Shown here: positions 15,242 through 24,728 of the stretch, one piece after another | Numbering within the stretch: the first letter of the stretch is position 1 | Layout of the letters: every line of letters begins with the position of its first letter | From: Rhodoplanes serenus | GTDB lineage: Bacteria > Pseudomonadota > Alphaproteobacteria > Rhizobiales > Xanthobacteraceae | Length of the DNA stretch: 64,000 nucleotides | Assembly (NCBI GenBank): GCA_945897515.1 | Contig: CAMDFO010000014.1 | Location: forward strand, 1 to 64,000 | Direction of reading: 5' to 3' | Program-made: the position numbers and the translations under genes | The notes under the pieces: generated by a model | The model's database searches: none | Told to the model about the DNA's origin: nothing | What the model saw: the letters and a program-made list of their open reading frames with translations, nothing else

Positions 15242-17560
15242 TCAGTGTGCGGCGCCGCGCCGCATCGCCTGCCAGACCCGGGCCGAGGTTGCGGGCATCG
15301 GGATATCCTTCACGCCGTAGTCCCGCAACGCGTCCACGATGGCGTTGATGATGGTCGGCGGTGCGCCGACGGTGCCGGATTCGCCTGCGCCTTTCACGCC
15401 GATCGGGTTGCTGCGGCAGCGGTCTGGCAGTTCATGCATGTCGAACGACGGCATGTCGTCCGCGCGCGGCATCGTGTAGTCCATGAACGAACCGGACAGG
15501 ACCTGGCCCGACGGGTCGAACGCAACCTGCTCCTGCAGCGCCTGGCCGATGCCCATGGCGAGTCCGCCGTGGATCTGGCCTTCGAACAGCATCGGGTTGA
15601 TGATCACGCCGGAATCGTCGACGCCCATGTAGCGCATGATCTCGACGTCGCCGGTGTCCGGATCGACCTCGACTTCGCAGATGTGGAAACCGTTGGCGAA
15701 GTTGGAGCGCGTCGGCGTGAAGGTGCCGACCGCCTCCAGCCCGACGCCGAACTCGGCCGGCCAGCCGACCGGCGCGAACGTGCGCCTGGCGAGATCGACC
15801 AGCGCGATCGACTTGTCGGTGCCGACCACCGTGAATTTGCCGTCGGCGAAGTTGATGTCGCCCGCGGCCACCTCCAGCACATAGCCGGCCATCTTCTTAG
15901 CCTTCTCGATCAAGTTGTCGCTGGCATGCTTCAGCGCGGAGCCGCCGATGGTCATGCTGCGCGAGCCGTAGGTGCCGCGGCCGAAGCCCACCGCATCGGT
16001 GTCGCCCTGGATCATGCGGACGGAATGGAAATCCACGCCCAGCCATTCCGAAACCATCTGCGCATAGACGGTCTCGTGGCCCTGGCCGTGGTTGTGGGTT
16101 CCTGAGACGACGGTAACGGTGCCAGTCTCGTCGAAGCGCACCTCCATGCGGTCGTTGAACGGCGCGCAGATTTCCATGAAGTAGGCGATGCCGCGGCCGC
16201 GCAGCTTGCCATTCTTCTTCGATTCCGATTTGCGCCCGGCAAATCCCTTCCAGTCGGAGTGCTCGATGGCCATGTCCATGACGGCTTCGTAGTTGGCGCT
16301 GTCGTGCGCCAGCACGAGCTGGGTCTGGTAGGGGACCTGCGCCGGCCTGATGTAGTTCTTCCGGCGCAGCTCGATCGGGTCGATGTTCATTTCGCGCGCG
16401 GCGGTATCGACCAGCCGCTCCATCACGTAGATCGCCTCCGGCTTTCCCGCACCGCGATAGGGTCCGGTTGGCGTGGTGTTGGTGTAGACCGCGCGCAGGC
16501 TGACGTGGGCGGCGGGAATGTCATAGACGTTGGTGTAGGCCATCGAGCCGAGGCCTGCGGGAACGCCGGCGCTGGCCGAAAGGTAGGCGCCCTGGTTGTG
16601 GTCGGTGACCACCCGGAAGCCGATAAACTTGCCGTTGGCATCGAGCGCGAGCGAGGCCTCGCTGACGCAGTCGCGGCCGTGGGTGTCGCTGACGATGCCT
16701 TCCGAGCGCTCGGCCACCCATTTCACCGGCCGGTTGATCTTGCGCGACGCCCAGACCACCAGCGCATCCTCGGGAAACACGCCGCCCTTCATGCCAAAGC
16801 CGCCGCCGACGTCCGGCGACACCACGCGGAAATTAAGCTCGCGGTCGCGAAACACTGCGCCGGCCAGCGTCGAGCGCATCCGGTGCGGCACCTGCGAACT
16901 GCAGTGGAGCGTGGTGCGGCCACTGGCGGCGTCGTGTTCGGCAAGCGAGGCGCGCCCCTCCATCGAGTTCGCCGACAGCCGGTTGTTGACGATCTTCATG
17001 GTCACGACGTGGGCAGCCCTGGCGAAGGCTTCCTCGGTCGTGGCCTTGTTGCCGCGCTCCAGGGCGAACCAGATGTTGCCGGGTGCGCCGTCCCAGACCA
17101 GCGGCGCGCCGGGCTTTGCCGCCTCGCCGGTGGCGACGATGGCGGGGAGCACCTCGTATTCGACATTGATCAGCTCGGCGGCATCGCGCGCCTGATTGAG
17201 CGTCTCCGCGACCACGAAGGCGACCGGGTCGCCGACGTGCCGAACCCGATCCGGCAGGATCGGGTGCAACGCCATGAATGCCTTGAGCGGTCCGCCAAAC
17301 GCGATCGGCGGCGCTCCGCACGGCAGCACGCCGAGGTTGTCGGCGCGCGCGTCCGCCGGGGTCAGCACCGCAAGCACGCCGGGCGCGGCCTTGGCGGCGG
17401 TGGTGTCGATCGACTTGACGTTGGCGTGGGCGTGCGGTGAGCGCACGACATGACCGTGGGTCAGGTTTGCGGGCGCGATGTCTGCGACGTATCGCCCGCG
17501 CCCCTTGAGGAAACGCGGATCTTCCGTGCGTGGCACAGGCTGCCCGATCCCGAACTTCAT
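15242..17560 (-). CDS. Xanthine dehydrogenase-family molybdenum-cofactor subunit (CoxL-like)
   Basis: 772 residues. Large-subunit features run in order: KFGIGQPVPRTEDPRFLKGR at the N-terminus, DVGGGFGMKGGVFPEDALV (250-268), the active-site loop PYRGAGKPEA (367-376), GTHNHGQGHETVYAQMVSE, and the catalytic Glu727 in VKGAGESGTVGAP. The loop is the PYRGAG form, not the AYxCSFR loop of CO dehydrogenase, so this is a hydroxylase of aromatic, heterocyclic or aldehyde substrates. No FAD or 2Fe-2S subunit gene is adjacent; the nearest pair is at 23386-24728. Transcribed with an acyl-CoA dehydrogenase (31-base gap) and a TAXI transporter. Confidence 0.94.
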   Translation of the reverse strand: MKFGIGQPVPRTEDPRFLKGRGRYVADIAPANLTHGHVVRSPHAHANVKSIDTTAAKAAPGVLAVLTPADARADNLGVLPCGAPPIAFGGPLKAFMALHPILPDRVRHVGDPVAFVVAETLNQARDAAELINVEYEVLPAIVATGEAAKPGAPLVWDGAPGNIWFALERGNKATTEEAFARAAHVVTMKIVNNRLSANSMEGRASLAEHDAASGRTTLHCSSQVPHRMRSTLAGAVFRDRELNFRVVSPDVGGGFGMKGGVFPEDALVVWASRKINRPVKWVAERSEGIVSDTHGRDCVSEASLALDANGKFIGFRVVTDHNQGAYLSASAGVPAGLGSMAYTNVYDIPAAHVSLRAVYTNTTPTGPYRGAGKPEAIYVMERLVDTAAREMNIDPIELRRKNYIRPAQVPYQTQLVLAHDSANYEAVMDMAIEHSDWKGFAGRKSESKKNGKLRGRGIAYFMEICAPFNDRMEVRFDETGTVTVVSGTHNHGQGHETVYAQMVSEWLGVDFHSVRMIQGDTDAVGFGRGTYGSRSMTIGGSALKHASDNLIEKAKKMAGYVLEVAAGDINFADGKFTVVGTDKSIALVDLARRTFAPVGWPAEFGVGLEAVGTFTPTRSNFANGFHICEVEVDPDTGDVEIMRYMGVDDSGVIINPMLFEGQIHGGLAMGIGQALQEQVAFDPSGQVLSGSFMDYTMPRADDMPSFDMHELPDRCRSNPIGVKGAGESGTVGAPPTIINAIVDALRDYGVKDIPMPATSARVWQAMRRGAAH

Positions 17561-17591
17561 CGTTTCTCTCCCCGGCCTTTATTCTTCGGCC

Positions 17592-18746
17592 TTAATTCTG
17601 GCCGCGCAGAATGTCCCGCGCCAGCACCATCCGCATGACCTCGACCGGTCCTTCGGTGATCATGAAGCTGCGGGCGTCCCGCCACATCTTGGAGATCGGC
17701 ATCTCGGTCGCCAAGCCCATGCCGCCGTAAATCTGCATGCAGCGGTCGGCCACCCGGAATCCGAGCTCGGTGCCGGCGATCTTGGCCATGTAGCTCTCGT
17801 GGCGGGCTGCGACGCCGGCGTCAGTGCGAGCCGCTAGCTGATAGACCATGAGCTGAACCATGTGGTGCTCGGTATAGCTGTCGGCGATCATGAACTGCAC
17901 GGCTTGCCGGTCCGCCAGCGGCGCGCCGAAGGTGCTTCGCTGCTTGGCGTAGTCGGTCATGAGCTCGAGCGAGCGCTTGGCGACGCCCAAGCCCCGGCAG
18001 GCCTGATAGAGCCGCCCGCCGGTGATCCACGCTTGCGCCGCCCGCATGCCGTCGCCCTCTTTGCCGATCAGGTTCTCGGCCGGCACCACCACGTCGTCGA
18101 GCGCGATCTCGGACGGCGCATCGCCCATCATGGTTTGCGTGCGTCGGACCATGCTGACGCCCGGCGTGTCCGTGTCGACCAGGAACATGCTCAGGCCGCC
18201 GCGGCTGCCCTTGCTGCGGTCGGTCGCTGCGACGAGTTGGAGGAAGTCGCAGCCGTGCGCGTTGGTGATCCAGCGCTTGTAGCCGTTGATGACGTAGGTA
18301 TCGCCCTTCTTCACCGCAGTCGTTCGCATCGCGCCGGGGTCGGAGCCGGCGTCGGGCTCCGATTGTGCAAACGCGGTGGTCTTCTCTCCGCGGAGCACCG
18401 GATAGAGATATTTTTCCTTCTGCGCCGGATTGAGCGTGAACAGAACATGCCGGATGTCCGGACCGAACACGCTCGGGCCACGCGGCGGCATCGCAATGGT
18501 GCGCGAAATTTCCTCCCACACCACGGCCATGCCGAGCAGGTCGAGACCCTGGCCGCCATATTCAGCCGGGACGTCGAGATGCCAGAGGCCGAGCGCCTTC
18601 GCCTTGGCTTCGAGGCCAGCGCGGATTTTGGGCTTCATGGTTGGCCCGTCCATCGACGACATCTCTATCGGGATCAACTCCCGGTCGACGAACGTTCGCA
18701 CCGTCTGCTTGAGCAGCCGCAGTTCCTCGGGCAGTTCGAAATCCAT
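17592..18746 (-). CDS. Acyl-CoA dehydrogenase
   Basis: 384 residues from the ATG at 18746 (MDFELPEELRLLKQTVRTF); an upstream ATG at 18797 would add 17 atypical residues. The FAD-binding and substrate signatures are visible: FAQSEPDAGSDPGAMRTTA, YVINGYKRWITNA, RCMQIYGGMGLATEMPISK and the C-terminal MITEGPVEVMRM with the likely catalytic Glu. It oxidises acyl-CoA thioesters and passes electrons to ETF. First gene of the operon continuing into the Mo-hydroxylase and TAXI transporter genes, which suggests an acid is activated to a CoA ester after import. No ligase or CoA transferase lies in this operon. Confidence 0.93.
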   Translation of the reverse strand: MDFELPEELRLLKQTVRTFVDRELIPIEMSSMDGPTMKPKIRAGLEAKAKALGLWHLDVPAEYGGQGLDLLGMAVVWEEISRTIAMPPRGPSVFGPDIRHVLFTLNPAQKEKYLYPVLRGEKTTAFAQSEPDAGSDPGAMRTTAVKKGDTYVINGYKRWITNAHGCDFLQLVAATDRSKGSRGGLSMFLVDTDTPGVSMVRRTQTMMGDAPSEIALDDVVVPAENLIGKEGDGMRAAQAWITGGRLYQACRGLGVAKRSLELMTDYAKQRSTFGAPLADRQAVQFMIADSYTEHHMVQLMVYQLAARTDAGVAARHESYMAKIAGTELGFRVADRCMQIYGGMGLATEMPISKMWRDARSFMITEGPVEVMRMVLARDILRGQN

Positions 18747-18844
18747 GAACGCAACTCTCGTATCGTTGGCGCGGGTATGTTGAACCAAGCTTTCCAACGT
18801 GTCACGCTCCGATCATCGAATGCCGGACATCGCGGAGGCTTGAC

Positions 18845-19807
18845 ATGCGTGCCGTTCTCGCTGCCATCGTCGTTTGCATTCTCGGCTGGATTGGGCCCGC
18901 CCACGCGCAGAGCTGGCCGCAACGTCAGGTGACGATCGTCGTGCCGTTCGCGCCCGGCGGCGGCACCGACATCATCGCGCGCATCTTGGCGCAGCACATG
19001 CAGGCCAAGCTCGGCGTGCCGGTGGTGGTGGAGAACCGCGCCGGCGCTGGCGGCAGCATCGGCACCGGCCATGTCGCCCGCTCGGCGAAGGACGGCTACA
19101 CGGTGCTGGTCGGCACCGTCAGCTCCAACGTCATCAATCAGTTCCTTTACACCAAACTCTCGTTCGACCTGGAGAAGGACTTCCAGCCGGTTGCGCTGCT
19201 TGCGACCCTGCCCAATCTCCTGTTCGTCAATCCCAAGTTGCCAGCGAAAAGTGTGGGCGAGTTGGTGGCTTACCTGAAGGCAAACGACGGCAAGGTAAAC
19301 TTCGGCTCTTCCGGCATCGGGACATCGTCACATCTGTGCTCGGTCATGCTCGGGCTCGCCAGCGGCGCCCAGATGACCCATGTGCCATTTCGCTCGACCG
19401 CAGAAGTGCTCAATAACACGCTGAGCGGCACCATCGATCTTGCGATCGACAACATGAGCACGATCTGGCCGCACGCCCAGGCCGGCAAGGTGCGTGCGCT
19501 TGCGGTGACCACGCCGAAGCGGAGCGGCGCCGCGCCGGACCTGCCGACCATCGGCGAGACCATCAATGGCTTCGAGGCCACCGCCTGGCAGGGCGTGTAT
19601 GTGCCGGCCGGCACACCGCGTCCGGTCGTGGACGCCATCTCCGCCGAGGTGAAGCGCGTGCTCGAACTGCCGGAGGTGGTGAAGTCGCTCAAGGACCTGG
19701 GCGCCGAGCCCGCGCCATCCAGCCCCGAGCAGTTTGCGCAATTCCTGCAGTTGGAGCGCACGCGCTGGCAGGCGGTGGTGAAGGCGTCGGGCGCGAAGAT
19801 CGAGTAG
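18845..19807 (+). CDS. Bug-family (TctC) periplasmic receptor
   Basis: 320 residues with signal peptide MRAVLAAIVVCILGWIGPAHA cleaved before QSWPQ. Canonical Bug landmarks: VTIVVPFAPGGGTDIIARIL, VVVENRAGAGGSIGTGHVAR, KDGYTVLVGT, FDLEKDFQPVALLA, MTHVPFRSTAEVL and a final WQAVVKASGAKIE. An orphan receptor, no TctAB beside it. Only 8 bases separate it from a molybdenum hydroxylase large subunit, so the two are surely co-transcribed and may act on the same compound. Confidence 0.95.
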   Translation: MRAVLAAIVVCILGWIGPAHAQSWPQRQVTIVVPFAPGGGTDIIARILAQHMQAKLGVPVVVENRAGAGGSIGTGHVARSAKDGYTVLVGTVSSNVINQFLYTKLSFDLEKDFQPVALLATLPNLLFVNPKLPAKSVGELVAYLKANDGKVNFGSSGIGTSSHLCSVMLGLASGAQMTHVPFRSTAEVLNNTLSGTIDLAIDNMSTIWPHAQAGKVRALAVTTPKRSGAAPDLPTIGETINGFEATAWQGVYVPAGTPRPVVDAISAEVKRVLELPEVVKSLKDLGAEPAPSSPEQFAQFLQLERTRWQAVVKASGAKIE

Positions 19808-19815
19808 CGAGCAGC

Positions 19816-22116
19816 GTGGACGCGGGACATAAACGGGCGTCGAATCGTCCGATCGGCAGCCCGCTCGAGCGCATCGAGGACCTGCGCTTCCTGCGCGGCC
19901 GCGGGACGTTCGTCGACGATCTTGCGCCGGAAGGCCTGTTGCACGCCGCCGTGCTGCGTAGCTCGGTGGCGCACGGACGCATCCGAAAAATCGACGGTGC
20001 GGTGGCGCTGACGCGGCCCGGTGTGCACGCCGTCATTACCGCGGCCGATGTCGTCGCGGCGCTTGGGCAAGTGCCGGTCATCACCATGCGACAGGAACTG
20101 CTGCCCGAGTTCGCCGGCTACCAACAGCCGGTTATCGCCCACGACAAGGTCCGCTACGTTGGCGAGCCGCTTGCCGTTGTGGTCGCAGACAGCGCAGCTC
20201 TGGCAGAGGACGCGCTGGAAGCGATCGTTCTCGATATCGAGGAGCTTGCGCCGGTGGCGGACCGCGCGCAGTCGCGCAGCGACCACAGTCGGCTGTTCGA
20301 CGCCAGCAATCTGGTCGGCACGCTGACCGCGCTCAAAGGCGATGCGGATGCTGCATTCAAGAATGCGGCCTATGTCCGTCGCGAACGCTTCGAGGTTCAG
20401 CGCTTCACGGCCGTCCCGATGGAGTCGCGCGGCTTCGTTGCCGAATGGGACGACGCCAGCGGTCATCTCACCGTGTCCGGCACCGCCAAGGTGGCGTGGC
20501 ACAACCGGCGCATGCTGGCCAAGCACATGGGGCTTGCCGAAGACGCCATTACGATGATCGAGGCCGACGTCGGCGGCGGCTTCGGCGTGCGCGGCGAGTT
20601 CTATCCGGAGGATTTCCTGGTTCCGTTCGCGGCGCGGCGGCTCAACCGGCCGGTGAAATGGATCGAAGACCGCCGCGAGCACCTGCTCGCGACCAACCAT
20701 GCCCGCGATGCGGAATGCGAGTTGGAGATCGCCTGCGACTCCGACGGCACGATCCGAGGTTTGCGCGGGCATGGCGCGGTCGATCTCGGCGCCTACATCC
20801 GCACCAACGGCATTACGGCGGCCCGCAACATCGCGCAGGTGCTGTCGGGTCCGTACCGCATTCCCGATATCAAGATCGACATCGCGCTGCTGATGACCAA
20901 CAAGACGCCGTCCGGCACCTATCGCGGGCCAGGCCGCTTCGAGGCGGATTTCTTCCGCGAGCGGCTGTTCGATTTGGCCGCGAAGGATTTGGGGATCGAC
21001 CGGGTGGAATTCCGCCGGCGCAATCTTGTGTCCGATGCCGAGATGCCCTGGAAGATGGCGACGGTGATGCCGCTGGATATCGGCACGGAGACCGACAACG
21101 GCGACTATGAGGTCACGTTCGACCGCTGTCTTGACGAATTCGGCTGGAAGAAAAAGGTTGCGTTGCAAGGTCGGCTGATCGACGGCCGCTATCACGGCAT
21201 CGCGGTCGGCTGCTATCTCGAAGGCGGCGGCTCCGGCCCGCGCGAGAACACCCGGCTGGTGCTGGAAGCCGATGGCGCGGTGTCGGTCTATATCGGCTCG
21301 TCGGCAATCGGCCAGGGCATCGAAACGGTGTTCGCGCAAATTGCCGCCGACGCGCTCGACCTGCCAATGGACCGCATCCGCGGCGTGTTCCATGGCTCGA
21401 CCACGCACGTGAAGCAGGGCTACGGGTCGTACAGCTCGCGCTCCACCGTGATGGGTGGCTCGGCGATCCTGGCCGCAGCGGCATCTTTGAAGGACGCGAT
21501 CCGCGCGGCGGCGGCGAAGCGTTGCGGCTGCGAGGCCGCCAGCATTGCGCTCGACGGTGACAAGGCAATCGCTCCCGGTGGACGGTCAATCACGTTTGCG
21601 GAATTGGCCGTCGATCAACTCTCTGCCGAAGGCACCTACGCCAGCAACAAGCGCACCTATAGTTACGGCACGCACGCCGCCCATGTTGCGGTCGATCCGG
21701 GGACCGGTCATGTCGCGTTGATCGACTACGTTGCGGCAGAGGATGTTGGCCGCATCATCAATCCGCTGACGCTGCATGGCCAGACCGTAGGCGCCATCGT
21801 GCAGGGGCTCGGCGGCGCGTTGCTGGAGGAACTCGTCCACGACGAGAACGGCCAGCTTCTGAACGGCTCGCTTGCCGAATACCTGTTGCCGACCGCAGGC
21901 GATTTCCCGGTGATCCGCGCGGTCGCATTGGAGCTCAAGCCCGCGCCGCACAATCCGCTCGGCGCCAAGGGCGCGGGCGAGGGCGGCATTATTCCGGTTG
22001 GCGGCGTGATCGCGAACGCGGTTGCGAACGCGCTGTCGTCGCTCGGCGTCGAGCCACGCGCGTTGCCACTTTCGCCGCCGCGGGTGTGGGCGATGATCCA
22101 GGAGGCACGCGCCTAG
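19816..22116 (+). CDS. Xanthine dehydrogenase-family molybdenum-cofactor subunit
   Basis: 766 residues from a GTG 8 bases after the receptor stop. Key segments: RIEDLRFLRGRGTFVDDLAP, DVGGGFGVRGEFYPEDFLV, the active-site loop GTYRGPGRFEADFF, SSAIGQGIETVFAQIAADAL and catalytic Glu722 in KGAGEGGI. It is closely similar to the gene at 24725, sharing long stretches such as EDFL(V/I)PFAARxxNRPVKWIEDRRE, so the two are recent paralogues. It has no FAD or 2Fe-2S gene of its own and probably borrows the subunits encoded at 23386-24728. A Pht5-like receptor gene converges on its 3' end. Confidence 0.94.
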   Translation: MDAGHKRASNRPIGSPLERIEDLRFLRGRGTFVDDLAPEGLLHAAVLRSSVAHGRIRKIDGAVALTRPGVHAVITAADVVAALGQVPVITMRQELLPEFAGYQQPVIAHDKVRYVGEPLAVVVADSAALAEDALEAIVLDIEELAPVADRAQSRSDHSRLFDASNLVGTLTALKGDADAAFKNAAYVRRERFEVQRFTAVPMESRGFVAEWDDASGHLTVSGTAKVAWHNRRMLAKHMGLAEDAITMIEADVGGGFGVRGEFYPEDFLVPFAARRLNRPVKWIEDRREHLLATNHARDAECELEIACDSDGTIRGLRGHGAVDLGAYIRTNGITAARNIAQVLSGPYRIPDIKIDIALLMTNKTPSGTYRGPGRFEADFFRERLFDLAAKDLGIDRVEFRRRNLVSDAEMPWKMATVMPLDIGTETDNGDYEVTFDRCLDEFGWKKKVALQGRLIDGRYHGIAVGCYLEGGGSGPRENTRLVLEADGAVSVYIGSSAIGQGIETVFAQIAADALDLPMDRIRGVFHGSTTHVKQGYGSYSSRSTVMGGSAILAAAASLKDAIRAAAAKRCGCEAASIALDGDKAIAPGGRSITFAELAVDQLSAEGTYASNKRTYSYGTHAAHVAVDPGTGHVALIDYVAAEDVGRIINPLTLHGQTVGAIVQGLGGALLEELVHDENGQLLNGSLAEYLLPTAGDFPVIRAVALELKPAPHNPLGAKGAGEGGIIPVGGVIANAVANALSSLGVEPRALPLSPPRVWAMIQEARA

Positions 22117-22124
22117 GTGGTTTC

Positions 22125-22248
22125 GTGTCCCGGACAAGCGAGCGTGAAGCGCGAGCGCCGATCCGGGATCCCGGTTTCTCGAAGCGCAAGCTGGGTCCCG
22201 GGTCTGCAGCGCACCACCAAGAGGTGCTGCGCTGCGCCCGGGACACGA
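22125..22248. repeat. Dispersed palindromic repeat, class C copy 1
   Basis: Starts GTGTCCCGGACAAG and ends CGCCCGGGACACG; inner segments GATCCGGGATCCCGG and AGCTGGGTCCCGGGTC. The same framework recurs at 27018-27127. It occupies the whole gap between two convergent genes and could fold into a long hairpin acting as a bidirectional transcription stop. Confidence 0.78.
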
Positions 22249-22254
22249 ACCGGC

Positions 22255-23244
22255 TCAAATCTTCGTCAGATCATACGTTGGCTTGGCGAACATCTCGTCC
22301 ACATCGAGCTTCCGCGCCGACAGCCCTTGCTCGAACGAATAACGCATCAGCGTTTCCAGCGCATGGCGGTTTTCATGCGCGCCATAGGGCCAGAAATCCT
22401 CGCCCATGAATTTCCGCACCCGGTCGTATTCATGCACCGGCCACGGCAGCATGGTGGCGAGATGGCCGATCTGGCCCATCTCATGCAAGCATAGCGCCTT
22501 GGCCTTGAGGAACGCCTTGTACACGCTCACCGCTAGCCACGGGTCCTTCTCGACCAGCGAGCGCCGGATGCCGATGGCGTGCATGATCGGGAACAGCTTG
22601 GTCTTGTTGTAATAGGCCTCCTCGACCGCCGGATAGTCCGGGAACAGCCGCGCCACGTTTGGCACGCCGCGCAGGAAGCAGGTCGGCGCGCGTGCGCCGA
22701 TTACGGCGTCGAGCTCGCCCTTCTCCAGCATGTCGGTCAGCGAGCGGTCGGTCGGAACCGCTTGCAGCTCGATGTCGTCCGGCAGCTTGATCTTGGCGCG
22801 CTCCTCGCGGCCGGGATCTTCCATGCCGCCGCGCCGCCAGCGGATGTCGCGCGGCTTCACGCCGTATTCTTCCTCCAGGATACCGCGCACCCAGACGTTG
22901 GCGGTCATCTGGTATTCCGGCACGCCGATGATCTTGCCTTTGAGGTCGGCCGGCGTTTTGATCCCGCGGTCGGTGCGGATGTAGATGCTGGAGTGCCGGA
23001 ACAGCCGCGACACGAAGGCCGGGATCGCGATGTAATGCGCCTCGCCGCGCGACGCCGTCATCAGGTAGCTGCTCATCGAGATTTCGGTGACGTCGAATTC
23101 CTGGAATTTGAACGCCCGGTGGAACGATTCTTCCGGCTCCAGCGGCACTGCCGTGACGTCGCAGCCCTCAATCGGCGCACGGCCGTCGAAGATCGCTATC
23201 GTGCGATCGTAGTGGCAGACGGCGAGGCTCAGCTTGACGGCCAT
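22255..23244 (-). CDS. Periplasmic-binding-fold protein related to 4,5-dihydroxyphthalate decarboxylase (Pht5-like), copy 1
   Basis: 329 residues from the ATG at 23244; the open frame extends far upstream but that part is antisense to the FAD subunit gene. Type 2 periplasmic-binding fold: AVCHYDRTIAIFDGRAPIEG, FDVTEISMSSYLMTASRGE, IKTPADLKGKIIGVPEYQMT, PIMHAIGIRRSLVEKDPWLA. Annotated relatives are called 4,5-dihydroxyphthalate decarboxylase, but many lie in transport or catabolic clusters. No signal peptide is visible, which fits a cytoplasmic enzyme better than a classical receptor. Two homologues are in this window (28978 and 56622). Divergent from the FAD subunit gene. Role unproven. Confidence 0.82.
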   Translation of the reverse strand: MAVKLSLAVCHYDRTIAIFDGRAPIEGCDVTAVPLEPEESFHRAFKFQEFDVTEISMSSYLMTASRGEAHYIAIPAFVSRLFRHSSIYIRTDRGIKTPADLKGKIIGVPEYQMTANVWVRGILEEEYGVKPRDIRWRRGGMEDPGREERAKIKLPDDIELQAVPTDRSLTDMLEKGELDAVIGARAPTCFLRGVPNVARLFPDYPAVEEAYYNKTKLFPIMHAIGIRRSLVEKDPWLAVSVYKAFLKAKALCLHEMGQIGHLATMLPWPVHEYDRVRKFMGEDFWPYGAHENRHALETLMRYSFEQGLSARKLDVDEMFAKPTYDLTKI

Positions 23245-23304
23245 TTTCGTTCTCCGGAGAGGGCGGCATGCCGCCCGATCATGGTGCGTGTGCGGGGTCG
23301 CGCG

Positions 23305-23333
23305 TTGACGCGCCCGGCCGGGGTGGCGATAGT
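23305..23333 (+). promoter_or_regulatory. Probable sigma70 promoter of the FAD/2Fe-2S/Mo hydroxylase operon
   Basis: TTGACG (23305-23310), 17-base spacer, GATAGT (23328-23333). It lies in the divergent gap and points at the FAD subunit gene, with about 45 bases of expected leader. Confidence 0.45.
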
Positions 23334-23385
23334 AGCGCGCGCCTGCCGAACGTTTCCAGCGTGGTCGAAGGTTGATGCGTCTCCC

Positions 23386-24243
23386 ATGAAAATGCCCGCC
23401 TTCGAGTACGCCTGCCCGGAAACGCTCGCCGAGGCGGTTGCTCTGCTCGCCTCGCACGACGGCGAGGCGAAACCCATCGCCGGCGGCCAGAGCCTGCTGC
23501 CGATGATGGCGTTTCGCGTGGCACAGCCCACGCTGCTGGTCGATCTGCGCAAGCTCGCCGAGCTTCGTGGGATCAGGATATCGAGCGACGGCGTCCGGCT
23601 CGGCGCCTTGGTGCGCTGGCGGGACATCCAGGACGATGCGCGGCTCGCCACGGCGCATCCGTTGCTGGCGGACGCCATCAAGCACGTCGCGCATTATCAG
23701 GTGCGCAACCGCGGCACTGTCGGCGGCAGCATGGCGCATGCCGATCCGGCGTCCGAAATGCCCGGTGTGGCGGTGACCTGCGATGCCGAGATCGCCGTGA
23801 GGGGAAAGTCCGGCACGCGCACCATCAAGGCCGCGGATTTCTTCCTTGGCGCGCTGACGACGGCGCTCGCGCCGGACGAGATCATCACCGAGGTACGGCT
23901 GCCGGCTTGGCCGGCCAACCGGCGCCACGGCTTCCAGGAGTTTGCCCGGCGGCGCGGCGATTTCGCCATGTCCGGCGTGGCGCTGTTCTACGATCTCGAT
24001 GCGGGCGGCAAGGCGGCCAACGCCCATGTCGGCGTGATCGGGGTCGGCGATCATCCGAAGCGGCTGGCTGCGGTGGAAGCCGTGGTCAACGGCCAGACTG
24101 TCGATGAAGCAACCATCGCGAAGGCAGTCGCGGCAGCATCCGCCGCGGTCGAGCCGCCCGACGATATCCACGCCAGCGCCGCGTACCGAAAAGCCTTGAC
24201 CGGCACGCTGGTCGAACGCGCCTTGCGCAGCGCAGCCGCTTAA
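23386..24243 (+). CDS. Xanthine dehydrogenase-family FAD-binding subunit (CoxM-like)
   Basis: 285 residues. N-terminal FEYACPETLAEAVALLASHD leads to the FAD loop KPIAGGQSLLPMMAFR. A second FAD element reads RNRGTVGGSMAHADPASEMP, followed by IKAADFFLGALTTALAPDEI. It carries electrons from the iron-sulfur subunit to an external acceptor. This is the only such subunit in the window, although four Mo subunits are encoded. It starts an operon with the 2Fe-2S subunit (8-base gap) and a Mo subunit (ATGA overlap). Confidence 0.95.
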   Translation: MKMPAFEYACPETLAEAVALLASHDGEAKPIAGGQSLLPMMAFRVAQPTLLVDLRKLAELRGIRISSDGVRLGALVRWRDIQDDARLATAHPLLADAIKHVAHYQVRNRGTVGGSMAHADPASEMPGVAVTCDAEIAVRGKSGTRTIKAADFFLGALTTALAPDEIITEVRLPAWPANRRHGFQEFARRRGDFAMSGVALFYDLDAGGKAANAHVGVIGVGDHPKRLAAVEAVVNGQTVDEATIAKAVAAASAAVEPPDDIHASAAYRKALTGTLVERALRSAAA

Positions 24244-24251
24244 GGAGCGAC

Positions 24252-24728
24252 ATGGCCGTCCAGTTCGAAGTCAACGGAAAGCCGGTGAGTGTGGAGGTCG
24301 AACCACGTCTGACGCTGGCCGATTGCCTACGTCATCACCTTCGGCTGACCGGCACGCATGTCGGCTGCGAGCATGGTGTGTGCGGTGCCTGCACGGTGAT
24401 TGTGAACGGCGACGCGGTGCGCTCCTGTCTGATGTTGGCGGTGCAGGCCGAAGGCGCCAAGGTCACGACCGTCGAAGGCCTCTCCAACGATGCCGATCTT
24501 ACTCCGCTGCAAAAATCCTTCCGCAAGCATCACGCCCTGCAATGTGGGTTCTGCACGCCGGGGATGATCACCACGGCGCACGCACTTCTCAGTGAGGAGC
24601 CAGACTGCGACGCCGACCGCGTGCGCGAAGTGCTGTCCGGCAACATCTGCCGCTGCACCGGCTATATCGGCATCGTCGAGGCTGTGCTCGACGCGCGTTC
24701 GGCGTACAAGAAGGCGCCCGCGCCATGA
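24252..24728 (+). CDS. Xanthine dehydrogenase-family [2Fe-2S] subunit (CoxS-like)
   Basis: 158 residues. The plant-ferredoxin-type cluster is bound by C39, C44, C47 and C59 (VGCEHGVCGACTV...SCLML). The second cluster, close to the molybdopterin, uses C98, C101, C133 and C135 (QCGFCTPGM and CRCTGY). Both are intact. It shuttles electrons between the Mo and FAD subunits. Its stop codon overlaps the start of the Mo subunit gene (ATGA), showing translational coupling. Sole small subunit in the window. Confidence 0.97.
   Translation: MAVQFEVNGKPVSVEVEPRLTLADCLRHHLRLTGTHVGCEHGVCGACTVIVNGDAVRSCLMLAVQAEGAKVTTVEGLSNDADLTPLQKSFRKHHALQCGFCTPGMITTAHALLSEEPDCDADRVREVLSGNICRCTGYIGIVEAVLDARSAYKKAPAP

Noticed and set aside
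23245-24171. N-terminal extension of the Pht5-like protein at 22255
   Set aside because: The extra 300 codons are antisense to the FAD subunit gene; the conserved protein starts at the ATG at 23244.
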